Assembly (NCBI RefSeq): GCF_014647055.1
Contig: NZ_BMOL01000001.1
Coordinates: 362,501 to 426,500, forward strand
DNA: 64,000 nucleotides
DNA from: Deinococcus aerolatus
GTDB taxonomy: Bacteria; Deinococcota; Deinococci; Deinococcales; Deinococcaceae
Reading direction: 5' to 3'
A model generated the notes under the pieces. The model saw nothing but the letters and a program-made list of their open reading frames with translations. It did not search any database and was not told the DNA's origin. Below, piece after piece: positions 8,564 through 20,605 of this stretch (position 1 is the stretch's first letter; every line of letters starts with the position of its first letter). Made by a program: the position numbers and the translations under genes.

Positions 8564-9235
8564 TTGGACACCGAACAACTTCAACTGATTCTCCAGAGTG
8601 CCTGGGCCGCCGTCCCCGCGCTGCTCGTAGGGGCGCGGCTGACCATCGGCTTTGCACTCGCGGCGATGGTGCTGGGCCTGCCGCTGGGGTTGATCGTGAC
8701 CCTGCTGCGGCTGTACGCGCCGGCGCCGGTGCGCGGGCTGGCCACGCTGTACGTGTCGTTTATCCGGGGTACCCCGCTGCTGGTGCAGATCTTCGTAATC
8801 TATTACGGCCTGCCCAGTTTCGGCATCATTCTGAGCCCGGTGGTGGGCGGCGTGCTGGCCCTGACCCTGAACGCCGCCGCCTACCTGTCTGAGACCATCC
8901 GCGCCGCCATTCTGAGCATCCCGAAAGGCCAGCATGAGGCGGCCTACAGCCTGGGCCTGAGTCGCGCCGAGACCATGCGGCTGGTCATCTTGCCACAGGC
9001 TGCGCGGGTGGCGCTGCCCAGCCTGGGCAACAGCCTGATCGGGCTGGTCAAGGACACCTCGCTGGTCTCGGTGATCACGGTCGTGGAACTGCTGCGCAGC
9101 GCCCAGCTGGTGATCGCGCGCACCTTCGAGCCGTTCGGCCCGTATCTGGCCGCCGCGCTGATCTACTGGGCGCTGAGCAGCGCGCTGGAAGTGGTGCAGC
9201 GCCGGCTGGAGCGCCGGTTCTCACGCGGCAGCTAA
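8564..9235 (+). CDS. Amino-acid ABC transporter permease (HisM/TcyB family)
   Basis: This 223 aa inner-membrane protein forms the translocation path for polar amino acids. It has about five membrane helices and the EAA loop EAAYSLGLSRAETMRLVILPQAARVALPSLGN at about residues 125-156, where the ATPase docks. RGTPLLVQIF is the standard His/Glu/Gln/Arg permease block. The start is TTG at 8564, with GGAG nine bases upstream; no in-frame ATG lies earlier. It follows the second binding protein after a terminator. No ATP-binding gene is adjacent: the next gene is on the other strand, so the ATPase must be elsewhere. Confidence 0.92.
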   Translation: MDTEQLQLILQSAWAAVPALLVGARLTIGFALAAMVLGLPLGLIVTLLRLYAPAPVRGLATLYVSFIRGTPLLVQIFVIYYGLPSFGIILSPVVGGVLALTLNAAAYLSETIRAAILSIPKGQHEAAYSLGLSRAETMRLVILPQAARVALPSLGNSLIGLVKDTSLVSVITVVELLRSAQLVIARTFEPFGPYLAAALIYWALSSALEVVQRRLERRFSRGS

Positions 9236-9242
9236 CGGGGCC

Positions 9243-10279
9243 TCACGCCGCCCGCCTGCCTCTTCCGATCTTCAATGCCTTCTCGCTTTCCAGCAGGCGC
9301 TTGAGGGCCGCCTCGCTGCGGCTCAGCCCCTCCAGTTCAGCGGGCAGACGTCCGGCGCGCGGCTCGTAGTCGTCCAACACCTTGCCCTCCAGATAGCGGT
9401 CGAAGATCACCGGACAGATGTAGCTGCCCCGCGTGACGGCGGGCGTGTTGCCCAGGTCCTCGGCCACATGTCTGACGCAGTCCACCAGCACCCGGCGGGC
9501 CTCGCGCTCGGTGCCCGCCACCCCCACCTCGGCCAGATACTCGGCGGCCAGCAGTGTGCCGCCCCAGGTGCGGAAATCCTTGGCGGTAAAGGGACCGATC
9601 ACCTCCTTCAGGTAAGTGTTCAACTCCGGGGCGCGGACGCGGCGGCGGCCCTCCTCGGCCACCGTCTGGAACAGCCACGGACCAGGCAGTTCCAGCAGTT
9701 TCGTGATGTTGTTTGCCAGCGTGGAGTTGCGCGTCGCCTTGTTCTGCGTGATGCCGTGCTTGCCCCGGAAGTCGAAGGTGACCAGATTGCCCTCTACCTT
9801 CACGTGCCGCTGGCGCAGGGTGCTGAGGCCGTAGGTCTTGTGCTGCTTGGCATAGGCGTCACTGCCCACCCGGAAATGCGCGACGTGCAGCAGCCGGGTC
9901 ATCAGGGCCATCACCTTGCGCGGCGGCAGACCCTGCAGGCGCAGGTCGGCGGTAGTAACCTCACGTAACGTCGGCAAGGCCGTGGCGAAGCGCGTCAGCC
10001 GCTGCCACTTCTTCAAAGCCCCGGCCTGCACGAAATCGGGGTGGTAGCGGTATTGCAGCCGTCCGGCTGCGTCACGGCCAAACGCCTGCAACTCGGCGTC
10101 GGCGTCGGGAGAAACGTACACGTCCTCGTAGGCGGGCGGCACGGCCAGACTACTGATGCGCGCAATGCCTTCCTGGTCCTCGTAACGCGTGCCGTCCGGC
10201 CAGAAGTACCTGAATTTCCTGGGATCGCTGCCCTCGCGGCGCAGGTATTCCTCCTGCAAGATCTCGGTGCGGCCCGGCA

Positions 10280-10280
<1 letters not shown>
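9243..10280 (-). CDS. DNA topoisomerase IB, poxvirus-like
   Basis: This enzyme relaxes supercoils by nicking one strand through a 3'-phosphotyrosine bond. The 345 aa protein has the N-terminal DNA-binding domain ([15 protein letters not shown]) and the catalytic core with Arg137 (HFRVGS), Lys161 (VKVEGN), and nucleophile Tyr287 in [11 protein letters not shown]. It is the size of the Deinococcus topoisomerase IB, which is known as a compact poxvirus-type enzyme. Its ATG overlaps the stop codon of the upstream gene (TAATG), so the two are translationally coupled. With the photolyase-glycosylase frame it forms a DNA repair and topology operon. In D. radiodurans the glycosylase and this topoisomerase are also neighbours, to my memory. 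Confidence 0.95.
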
Positions 10281-12607
<2,327 letters not shown>

Positions 12608-12677
12608 ACCGCAGTCTTATGTACGGCTGCGCCGGGGACGGTAAGAAGAGACCGGTTGGAGCTTTGGGAAACCTGAA

Positions 12678-12707
12678 GGCGGGCCGCCCCTTTCAGAACG
12701 GCCCGCC
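12678..12707 (-). terminator. Hairpin after the secreted-protein gene
   Basis: GGCGGGCCG and CGGCCCGCC form a nine-base-pair stem around a 12-base loop, 14 bases past the stop at 12721. No long T tract follows on the minus strand. Confidence 0.55.
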
Positions 12708-12720
12708 CGGATGCCCGAAA

Positions 12721-13254
12721 TTATCTGACCCTGACGCGAAACTCCAGTTTCAGGGTCTCGTCCTTCCTTAGCCCGGCGACGGTCCAGCGCACGTGGGTGT
12801 AGCTCTCAGGCGGCGCAGGCTGCGACCGGGTCACCGACTTGCCGTTCTCGGTGACGGTCACGTCCTGCATGGGCCTGGGGCTGTAGGTCCGGCCCCCATC
12901 CGCGCTGTAGGCTACCGTCCAGCGTGAGCTGTTCGGGGTCACGCCTCCGCTGAAGACCGTTTCGCGCGGAATGGGAATGCCCACGGTCACCTGCGCGATG
13001 GTCTGGCCCCGGACGTTACGCACCGTGACCTGCTCTCGCAGAATGTCGCCGGCCTGCACGGCACTGGGACTCTGAATGAACTGCTCGGCGCGCACGCCGT
13101 TCTGGACGCTGACCTTTACCAGGTCCTGCGCCATCACGAAGCTCACGCCGTTCCTGATGACTGGCGCCGGTTCGGACGGCCCCTGGGCCAGCGCCGAAGC
13201 CGCCAGCAGGGCGGCCAGCAGCGCAGGACGCAGGACGCGAGGGGTGAGCCTCAT
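12721..13254 (-). CDS. Secreted protein with a DUF11-like beta domain, 177 aa
   Basis: An N-terminal signal peptide (RPALLAALLAASALA, cut about residue 23) is followed by a beta-rich region: DLVKVSVQNGVRAEQF, ILREQVTVRNVRGQTIAQVTVGIPIPRETVFSGG, RWTVAYSADGGRTYSP and YTHVRWTVAGLRKDETLKLEFRVRVR. This layout of repeated Val-rich strands ending in a [LF]-x-F-x-[VA]-x-[VI] strand resembles the DUF11 / conserved repeat domain of surface proteins. It has no cysteine and no catalytic motif. It starts seven bases after the carA stop, so it is likely co-transcribed with carA, although no functional link is evident. The role is unknown; cell envelope is the likely location. Confidence 0.75.
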   Translation of the reverse strand: MRLTPRVLRPALLAALLAASALAQGPSEPAPVIRNGVSFVMAQDLVKVSVQNGVRAEQFIQSPSAVQAGDILREQVTVRNVRGQTIAQVTVGIPIPRETVFSGGVTPNSSRWTVAYSADGGRTYSPRPMQDVTVTENGKSVTRSQPAPPESYTHVRWTVAGLRKDETLKLEFRVRVR

Positions 13255-13261
13255 GCCGGCG

Positions 13262-14446
<1,185 letters not shown>

Positions 14447-14567
14447 GGTTCTCCCCTCCATCTGCGCCTCACAGGACGCACTTCATGGCGTATGCAGAGC
14501 GTGGTGTGTAGCGTAGGGCACGCAGCGCGGCCCCTGGCCCGGTTGCCTATTATCCACGCCTGGCGCT

Positions 14568-14614
14568 CTTCCGCGCCCGCCCCGGCTCACGTTCTGCCGG
14601 GGCGGGCGCGGAAG
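14568..14614 (-). terminator. Very strong hairpin after the DUF3352-like gene
   Basis: An 18-base-pair perfect GC-rich stem (14568-14585 with 14597-14614) closes an 11-base loop, nine bases past the stop at 14623. It begins CTTCCGCGCCC and has no T tract, so it may work as a strong stem-only terminator or as an RNA stabiliser. Confidence 0.7.
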
Positions 14615-14622
14615 GGCGCAGG

Positions 14623-16392
14623 TTACCAGCGGTACCGCACGCTGGTTTTGCCGGCGATCACGTTGCCCTGCACGGCGCTCTGCACAGTGTGGCCGTCGTA
14701 GCGGTTGATCAGGTCGGCCATCAGGTCGCTGACGCCGCCGATCATGCCCGACATCATCTCGCCGTCGTCCATCTCGCCATCCTCAGCCGTCATATCCGCG
14801 TCCGCGCCGTCTGGCTCCACAGCGTCGGCGATGTCCCCGTCGTCTGCGCCCATGACGCTCAGGATGGCCCGCGACAGCTCCTGGCCGCTGAGGTCTGCGG
14901 GGTTGGGGGCGTAGATCCACCCGCCAGAAAACTTCGTGTTCAGCCCGGCGGCAAGAAAAGCCGCGTCCTGGGCCAGCGCCGGGGCAGCGTCGTCCACGGC
15001 GGCGTCCAGGGCCGTCTGGCTGAAGGCCGTGACGAGGTACCCGTCTCGGAAGGCGTAGACCATCTTCAGGTGGCCCAGCAGATCGTCCACCATCTTCAGG
15101 TGGCCCAGCAGATCGTCCACCATCTTCAGGCTGCCCGCCGCCGCGCCGCCTGCCGCTGCCGCCGCGCTCACCCCGCCGGGCATGACGCGGCCCATGTCGC
15201 CCAGCGCGTCGTCCCGGAGCAGCGTCTTCAGGCTGTCCGACGCGCCCGCAATGGCCGCGTTCACGCTGCTGACGTATTCAGGCATCTGCGCCCTGGCAGC
15301 GTCCATGTCCGCGACACGCCGGTAGGTCACGGTGTGGTTCAGGCCCGACAGCGGGTTGCTGGCGTCCAACCCCGCCTTGAGGCCGCCTGCCAGCGTGACC
15401 TGGGCGCACTCGTTGCCCAGGTAGCGGGCCGAGCGCTCCAGGTGACTGGCCAGCTGGCTGTCGGTCAGGAAGCCCAGCGGGTCAAACAGGTCCACGCGGG
15501 TCAGCCAGCGCCCCAGGTACGCGCCGGATTCGGGATGACACGCGGAGGCCACCACGCTCTCGGCGTCGGCAGGAATGACGTTTTGCACGGCGAAATCGGT
15601 GCTGCTGGTCAGGATGCGGTACAGCGGCTGGTCCCTGCCCTGCGCGTTGGCGGCGTGCGCGGAGGCGGCAGTCAGCCCCCCGGCGTTGGTGGTGAAGCCC
15701 GCCGCGTACTGCCCCAGCGTGTCCAGGGCGTCCACGAGGGGCGACAGCAGGCGCGGCAGCTTGATCGTCTTGCTCAGGGCGCCGCGAATCACCTTGGCGG
15801 TGGCCGAGAAGTTGAGAAACAACGACATCTCCTGCTGGCCCACCGCCCGCTGGGGCACGGTGTAGGCCACCGAATTCATCAGGCGGGGGGCCGCCTTGCC
15901 GCTCAGGCGGCCCAAGTAGCCCATCAGCAGGTCCTTGTCGGTGGAGACGTAGACCAGCCCGTTGGACATCCCCGCGAAGGCGCTGCCCTGCCGCGAGAAG
16001 GTGTAGTTGCCCACCCGGGCGCCTTTTTTTGGCTCCATCAGGTTGGAGAAGAATTCGCCCGACAGTCGGTCCACGCGCGAGACCGCCAGCAGTTCCGGCG
16101 AGAAGGTGCCGCCCGCGTTGCCTACCGAGAAGACGCCCGCCACGGCCTCCTGCCCCAGCGAGCCTTTCAGGATCTGCTGAAAGCCGCCGATCATCTGGCT
16201 GCCTTCCTCGTCCCCGGCCACGCTGCTGACCACCGAGATCAGCAGCCCGGCGAAGCGGTCGATGGCTCCGCCCGCATTCTTCGTTTCCAGGGTCAGCAAC
16301 GCCCCGGCAGGCAGTTGTCCGGACAGGGACGCGGCGTGGGCGGTGGAGAACACGCCGCCCAGCAGGGCCATCAGGAGGAATGCGTTTCTCAT
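14623..16392 (-). CDS. Secreted DUF3352-like protein with a recent internal duplication, 589 aa
   Basis: I cannot give a function. A signal peptide (MRNAFLLMALLGGVFSTAHAA) is followed by a long Ala/Gly/Leu-rich protein with features of the DUF3352 group: PAGALLTLETKNAGGAIDRF near the N-terminus, FSRQGSAFAGMSNGLVYVSTDKDLL, and periodic PADAESVVASA-type blocks. About residues 425-444 contain two identical copies of KMVDDLLGHL, encoded by a perfect 30-bp tandem repeat at 15061-15120, plus a third partial copy. The C-terminal part is very acidic and Met-rich (DGDIADAVEPDGADADMTAEDGEMDDGEMMSG). The ATG at 16392 precedes the signal peptide; an upstream in-frame start is less likely. No good Shine-Dalgarno is seen. 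Confidence 0.72.
   Translation of the reverse strand: MRNAFLLMALLGGVFSTAHAASLSGQLPAGALLTLETKNAGGAIDRFAGLLISVVSSVAGDEEGSQMIGGFQQILKGSLGQEAVAGVFSVGNAGGTFSPELLAVSRVDRLSGEFFSNLMEPKKGARVGNYTFSRQGSAFAGMSNGLVYVSTDKDLLMGYLGRLSGKAAPRLMNSVAYTVPQRAVGQQEMSLFLNFSATAKVIRGALSKTIKLPRLLSPLVDALDTLGQYAAGFTTNAGGLTAASAHAANAQGRDQPLYRILTSSTDFAVQNVIPADAESVVASACHPESGAYLGRWLTRVDLFDPLGFLTDSQLASHLERSARYLGNECAQVTLAGGLKAGLDASNPLSGLNHTVTYRRVADMDAARAQMPEYVSSVNAAIAGASDSLKTLLRDDALGDMGRVMPGGVSAAAAAGGAAAGSLKMVDDLLGHLKMVDDLLGHLKMVYAFRDGYLVTAFSQTALDAAVDDAAPALAQDAAFLAAGLNTKFSGGWIYAPNPADLSGQELSRAILSVMGADDGDIADAVEPDGADADMTAEDGEMDDGEMMSGMIGGVSDLMADLINRYDGHTVQSAVQGNVIAGKTSVRYRW
15061..15130. repeat. 30-bp perfect tandem repeat inside a coding region
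   Basis: Bases 15061-15090 and 15091-15120 are identical (each begins CATCTTCAGGTGGCCC); a third copy agrees for its first ten bases at 15121-15130. The unit is ten codons long, so the frame is kept. The identity of the copies suggests a recent slippage event. Confidence 0.97.
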
Positions 16393-16502
16393 GGGAACAG
16401 CATAAGCACCCTGAAGGGTGAGCGGATCAGCAATTGGGTGGAGGGAACATCCCGCCGGGACCCAACAAGTCGCGGTGCGGCCCTGGCCGGGGGCCACCTG
16501 TC

Positions 16503-17387
<885 letters not shown>

Positions 17388-17402
17388 GGGTGCCTCTGGA
17401 CG

Positions 17403-17543
17403 CTAGGCCAGGGTGTATCCGAGGTCAGGGGCGGCACTATGACGTGGTTCAGGACGTGGTTCAGCAAAATTACTCCGATTTGCGGGGAAGAGGATTTCGT
17501 TGCGTTGGGCCTTCGGAACATTGATCCTGTTGATTTCGGTCAT
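17403..17543 (-). CDS. Small protein of 46 aa upstream of the RIO kinase
   Basis: The sequence begins MTEINRINVPKAQRNEILFP and ends APDLGYTLA. I know of no family. The case for translation is strong: AAAAAGGAGGTG ends seven bases before the ATG at 17543, one of the best Shine-Dalgarno sites in the window, and a near-consensus promoter lies 226 bases upstream. The gene stops 15 bases before the RIO kinase start. The peptide is hydrophilic, Pro/Arg/Asn-rich and cysteine-free, with no signal or membrane segment. It may be a leader peptide, a kinase substrate or partner, or a small independent protein. Confidence 0.65.
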   Translation of the reverse strand: MTEINRINVPKAQRNEILFPANRSNFAEPRPEPRHSAAPDLGYTLA

Positions 17544-17960
17544 AGGCGCACCTCCTTTTTCGGTGATGCGAGAAGCGTAGCAGGTCAAGGGCCACAGAGA
17601 GACGGCGCTAGGCCATCATGCCTAATAGGCACAACGAAGCCGCGCCCCCTGAAACGGTGGGGGCGCGACCTGCACTGACGCTGTTCTGGTCTATGGAACT
17701 GGGGAAGTCGAGGCTTCCTCCGGGCTGGACTGCGAACACACCATCGGCGCTCCCGTTCCGGTGTAAGCATAATACGTCAGAAGCGTAATCGTGTCAAGAC
17801 TCTCTGTGTATGATGGTTGAGTATAAGCTGGACTGGATACCCAGTGTCTGCGTTCGATGGCGAAGATGATATCTATTCACCCAGCGCATATGCAGGAAGT
17901 GCGCCATCTGGCTTACCGGCAACATTCGCCCTAACCTGGCCGCAGGCTCAAGATGACGCC
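17544..17960. other. 417-base stretch with promoter and palindromes but no recognisable gene
   Basis: It contains the long untranslated leader of the 46-codon ORF. Within it are a nine-base-pair GC hairpin (17641-17667, CGCGCCCCC / GGGGGCGCG), a 13-base palindrome TGCCTAATAGGCA at 17619-17631, and a repeated element (AGAAGCGTA then GTCAA) at 17571-17588 and 17779-17797. From 17817 a frame opens toward the broken GNAT gene, but its first 48 codons do not look coding. Confidence 0.55.
17769..17797 (-). promoter_or_regulatory. Near-consensus sigma-70-type promoter for the 46-aa ORF and RIO kinase
   Basis: On the minus strand: -35 TTGACA (17797-17792), 17-base spacer, -10 TATTAT (17774-17769). 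It is the best match to consensus in the window. Transcription should start near 17762 and give a 5' leader of about 220 bases. Confidence 0.85.
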
Positions 17961-18718
17961 ATGAGTGATGCCCACAAACACAGCGCAGCAGGCGGGTTCG
18001 CGGTACGCCCCTTCCAGAACGCCGATGCCGCTGCCGTCGCCCACCTCGTCACAGACAGCGTGCGCGGCTGCTGGGCGTAACGCGTGAGGATTTCGGCGAG
18101 CAGATGGGGTTCTTCGGGGCGGCAGGCTTCCGCAATGCCTGGCAGTCCTGGGGAGCGCATCTGGACCTGAGCGGTTTCGATTTCACGGCCTTTCAAAGGC
18201 TGGAAGAACGCCTCTTCCTGAAGGGATACGAGGTCGAGCAGCTTTCCAATGACGCGCCGGAGGCCGACTGGGCCACCCTATATGCCCTGCACGGGCGCGG
18301 GCTGGCCGACGCGCCGCGCAATCCCACCACCACGCCGGACCCCCTGAGCGCCGCCGATCTGCGCGAGATGATCGTGCGTCAGGAAACGGTTTTCGTGGGG
18401 CGCTGGCGCGGCGAGATCGTGGCCCTGACCCGGCTGACCCCTGACGGTAACGAGGTCGACAGCGAGGGCACGGTGACCCACCCGGACCACCGCGACCGTG
18501 GTCTGGCGACGCTGGTCAAGGCCCGCGCACTGGCCTGGGCCAGGACCGGGGGGTACACGCACGCCGGAACCGGCGGGACGGTGCTGAACCTGCCGCTGCT
18601 GCGCGTGAACACCCGGCTGGGCTACCGCGTGGAGCGCATGTGGGTGACCTGGGTGCGGGCGCTGAGGAAGCGGCCTGATGAGGAAGGGATGTGTGATAAA
18701 TGTAGCGGCGGTCAGTAA
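17961..18718 (+). pseudogene. GNAT acetyltransferase, frameshifted with an internal deletion
   Basis: The gene starts MSDAHKHSAAGGFAVRPFQNADAAAVAHLVTDSVRG, a typical first beta strand and helix of a Deinococcus double-GNAT protein, then meets TAA at 18078. In the next frame, from about 18071, the sequence resumes as LLGVTREDFGEQMGFFGAAGFRNAWQSWGAHL and continues to 18718 through a second acetyltransferase domain with THPDHRDRGLATLVKARAL, the acetyl-CoA loop. Most of the first GNAT domain is missing between the two parts. The C-terminal half could still be translated from ATG 18104, giving 204 aa with a complete-looking acetyl-CoA site. The substrate is unknown. Confidence 0.8.
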
Positions 18719-18740
18719 GCCCCTCATCTAGGATACGGCC

Positions 18741-19898
18741 ATGCCGGAGACCGCGCTGCGCGAACGCAGGCTCGAGGCCCTGCGCCGACAGGGATATCTG
18801 GTGCTGTGCGTGTGTTCGGTGGCGGTTCACGCGGCCATCGCCAGCGGAGAACTGCCGCAGGGCAACTGGCGGGCTGCGCTGGTGGCGGTCCTGAGTGCCG
18901 CGCTGCTGCCGGCCACGCTAAGCCGCCGGGTCTCGGCGCACCGGCTGGACATGCTGGTGGTGTGGTGCGCGAACATTGGGGCCAGTTGCTTTCTGTGGGA
19001 CTTCGCCGCGCGTGGTCTGACCCTGGGCGCACGGGAATCGCTGACCGTGCCACTGTTTTTCGTGATCTGGTTCGGCCTGCTGCCTCTGAAACAGGCCGCC
19101 GTGCGCGGCGGCGTGCTGTACGCGGCGCTGATCCTGCTGGTCCTGTAGCAGGGGATGGGCGACCCGGTGCCGCTGCTGTACACGGGTTTTCTGCTGTTCC
19201 TGATCGGGCAGATGACTGTGGCCGGGCGGCAGATTCAGCAGGAACTGTCGCGCACGGCGCTGTACGCGGACCTGGCCCTGACCGACCCGCTGACCGGGCT
19301 GCCCAACCGCCGCTCGCTGGAACGGCGGCTTGAGGCCCACTACGTCGGTCAGGTGAGGGCGCCACGGACTGGAGCACGGACTGGACCTCCTGCGTCGCCC
19401 CTCGGGGTGCTGATGATCGACATCGATCTGTTCAAGCAGGTCAACGACACCCACGGCCACGAGGTGGGCGACCGGGTGCTGGTGGCGCTGGGGCAGACGC
19501 TGCGGTCGTGCGCCCGGGCAGGTGATCTGGTGTCACGCTGGGGCGGCGAGGAATTCCTGCTGCTCGCACCGGGAGACCGCGCCCGCCTGACGCGGATCGG
19601 CGGGCGCATTCAGCAGGCGCTGGCCGGGCAGGCGTGGCCGGAGACCCTGCCGCGCGTTACCGTCAGCATCGGCGCGGCCCTGTCGGAAGAATCCAGCGAC
19701 GCGGCGGGGCTGCTGGATCTGGCAGACCGCCGCCTGTACCGGGCCAAACACACGGGCCGCGCCCGGATGAACATGGACCCCGCCGAGACCCTGCACGGTA
19801 CCGACGGCCTTCACACAAAAAGTGGACGGGCAGGTAGTCACGCCCCCGCAGGGCTCACCCATCGGCCACCGGCAGTGGAGCTGACCGCCTCCAGCTAG
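18741..19898 (+). pseudogene. Membrane-anchored diguanylate cyclase split by an in-frame TAG
   Basis: An intact version would be a 385-residue cyclic-di-GMP synthase. Codons 1-135 encode about five hydrophobic helices, then TAG at 19146-19148 interrupts the frame, and the same frame continues QGMGDPVPLLYTGFLLFLIG (a sixth helix) followed by the GGDEF domain: DPLTGLPNRRSLE, IDIDLFKQVNDTHGHEVGD, and the active motif RWGGEEF. The product-inhibition RxxD site is not obvious before GGEEF (ARAGDL upstream). Start ATG 18741 stands six bases behind TAGGAT, a leaderless arrangement. A restart at ATG 19155 would give a 247 aa protein with one helix and the full cyclase domain, so partial activity is possible. 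A C-terminal tail of about 45 residues looks disordered. Confidence 0.85.
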
Positions 19899-19969
19899 CC
19901 CCGTGCCGCGCCAGACCACCGCTCCCAGGCCAGCCCTCAGTGGAGTCCGGGAACCCGCGCCGGGTCTTG

Positions 19970-20008
19970 CCCGTGGGGGCCGCCGGGGGACAATTCAGCC
20001 CCCACGGG
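19970..20008 (+). terminator. Hairpin between the cyclase and the PCuAC gene
   Basis: CCCGTGGGGGC (19970-19980) pairs with GCCCCCACGGG (19998-20008), 11 base pairs with a 17-base loop. No T tract follows, so terminator activity is only likely. Confidence 0.5.
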
Positions 20009-20013
20009 TGGCC

Positions 20014-20019
20014 TAGACT
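20014..20019 (+). promoter_or_regulatory. -10 box of the copper/oxidase-assembly operon
   Basis: TAGACT, about 66 bases before the ATG at 20086. No obvious -35. Confidence 0.4.
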
Positions 20020-20085
20020 GCGCCTGTCTCCAGCAGACGGCCCTCTTTGCTGGCCGCTGCCTTCTCATTCACAAGGAGTTGCCCT

Positions 20086-20601
20086 ATGCCCCAGACCACT
20101 TCCCGCCGGACGCTGATCGGCGCGGTCCTCTTGATGACCCTGGGCCTGCCCGGCCTTGCCCAGCACGCAGCCCACCCCATGACCACCACCCCGGCAGCGG
20201 GCAAGGCCAGCGCCGCCAGTGCCAGAGCCGGCACGCTGCCGCTGAAGGCCGAGAACGCCACCGTGGTGGCGGTCCCGCCGATGATCAAGGAAACCAGCGT
20301 CTTCGGCACACTGACGAATACAGGCAAGACCCCGGTGGTGCTGAGTGGTGTGTCGGCGTCCGTGGCCGACCACGGCATGCTGATGGTGACGCGCAAGGCG
20401 TCCGGCGGGATGCAGGGCATGAGCGTGGCCAGGACCCTGACCGTGCCCGCCGGGGGCAGGCTGGTCCTGAGCGACACCGGCGATCACCTGATGCTGATGA
20501 AGCTCAAGCGGCCCCTGCGGGTGGGCGAGACGCTGACCCTGATCCTGAGCGCCATGGACGGACGAACCTTTACCTTCCAGGCCGCTGTCAGGAAGCCCTG
20601 A
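20086..20601 (+). CDS. Copper chaperone PCu(A)C
   Basis: PCu(A)C proteins carry Cu(I) outside the membrane to the CuA site of cytochrome oxidase. The 171 aa protein has a signal peptide (RRTLIGAVLLMTLGLPGLA) and the copper-binding pattern of His/Met pairs: DHGMLMV near residue 93, GGMQGMSV near 107, and DHLMLMKL near 129, matching the H(M)X10MX21HXM scheme of the family. AAGGAG eight bases upstream supports ATG 20086. Two plus-strand genes for oxidase assembly follow at once (SCO1 after four bases, then CtaG), so the three act together in building a caa3- or aa3-type oxidase. Confidence 0.9.
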   Translation: MPQTTSRRTLIGAVLLMTLGLPGLAQHAAHPMTTTPAAGKASAASARAGTLPLKAENATVVAVPPMIKETSVFGTLTNTGKTPVVLSGVSASVADHGMLMVTRKASGGMQGMSVARTLTVPAGGRLVLSDTGDHLMLMKLKRPLRVGETLTLILSAMDGRTFTFQAAVRKP

Positions 20602-20605
20602 GCGT

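Noticed and set aside
15061..15130. Tandem repeat considered as a CRISPR array
   Set aside because: Units are adjacent with no spacers and lie in a coding frame; no cas genes are present.
17585..17770. Minus-strand 61-codon ORF between the promoter and the 46-codon ORF
   Set aside because: Basic, low-complexity sequence with no ribosome site; the hairpin lies inside it. It is better read as untranslated leader.
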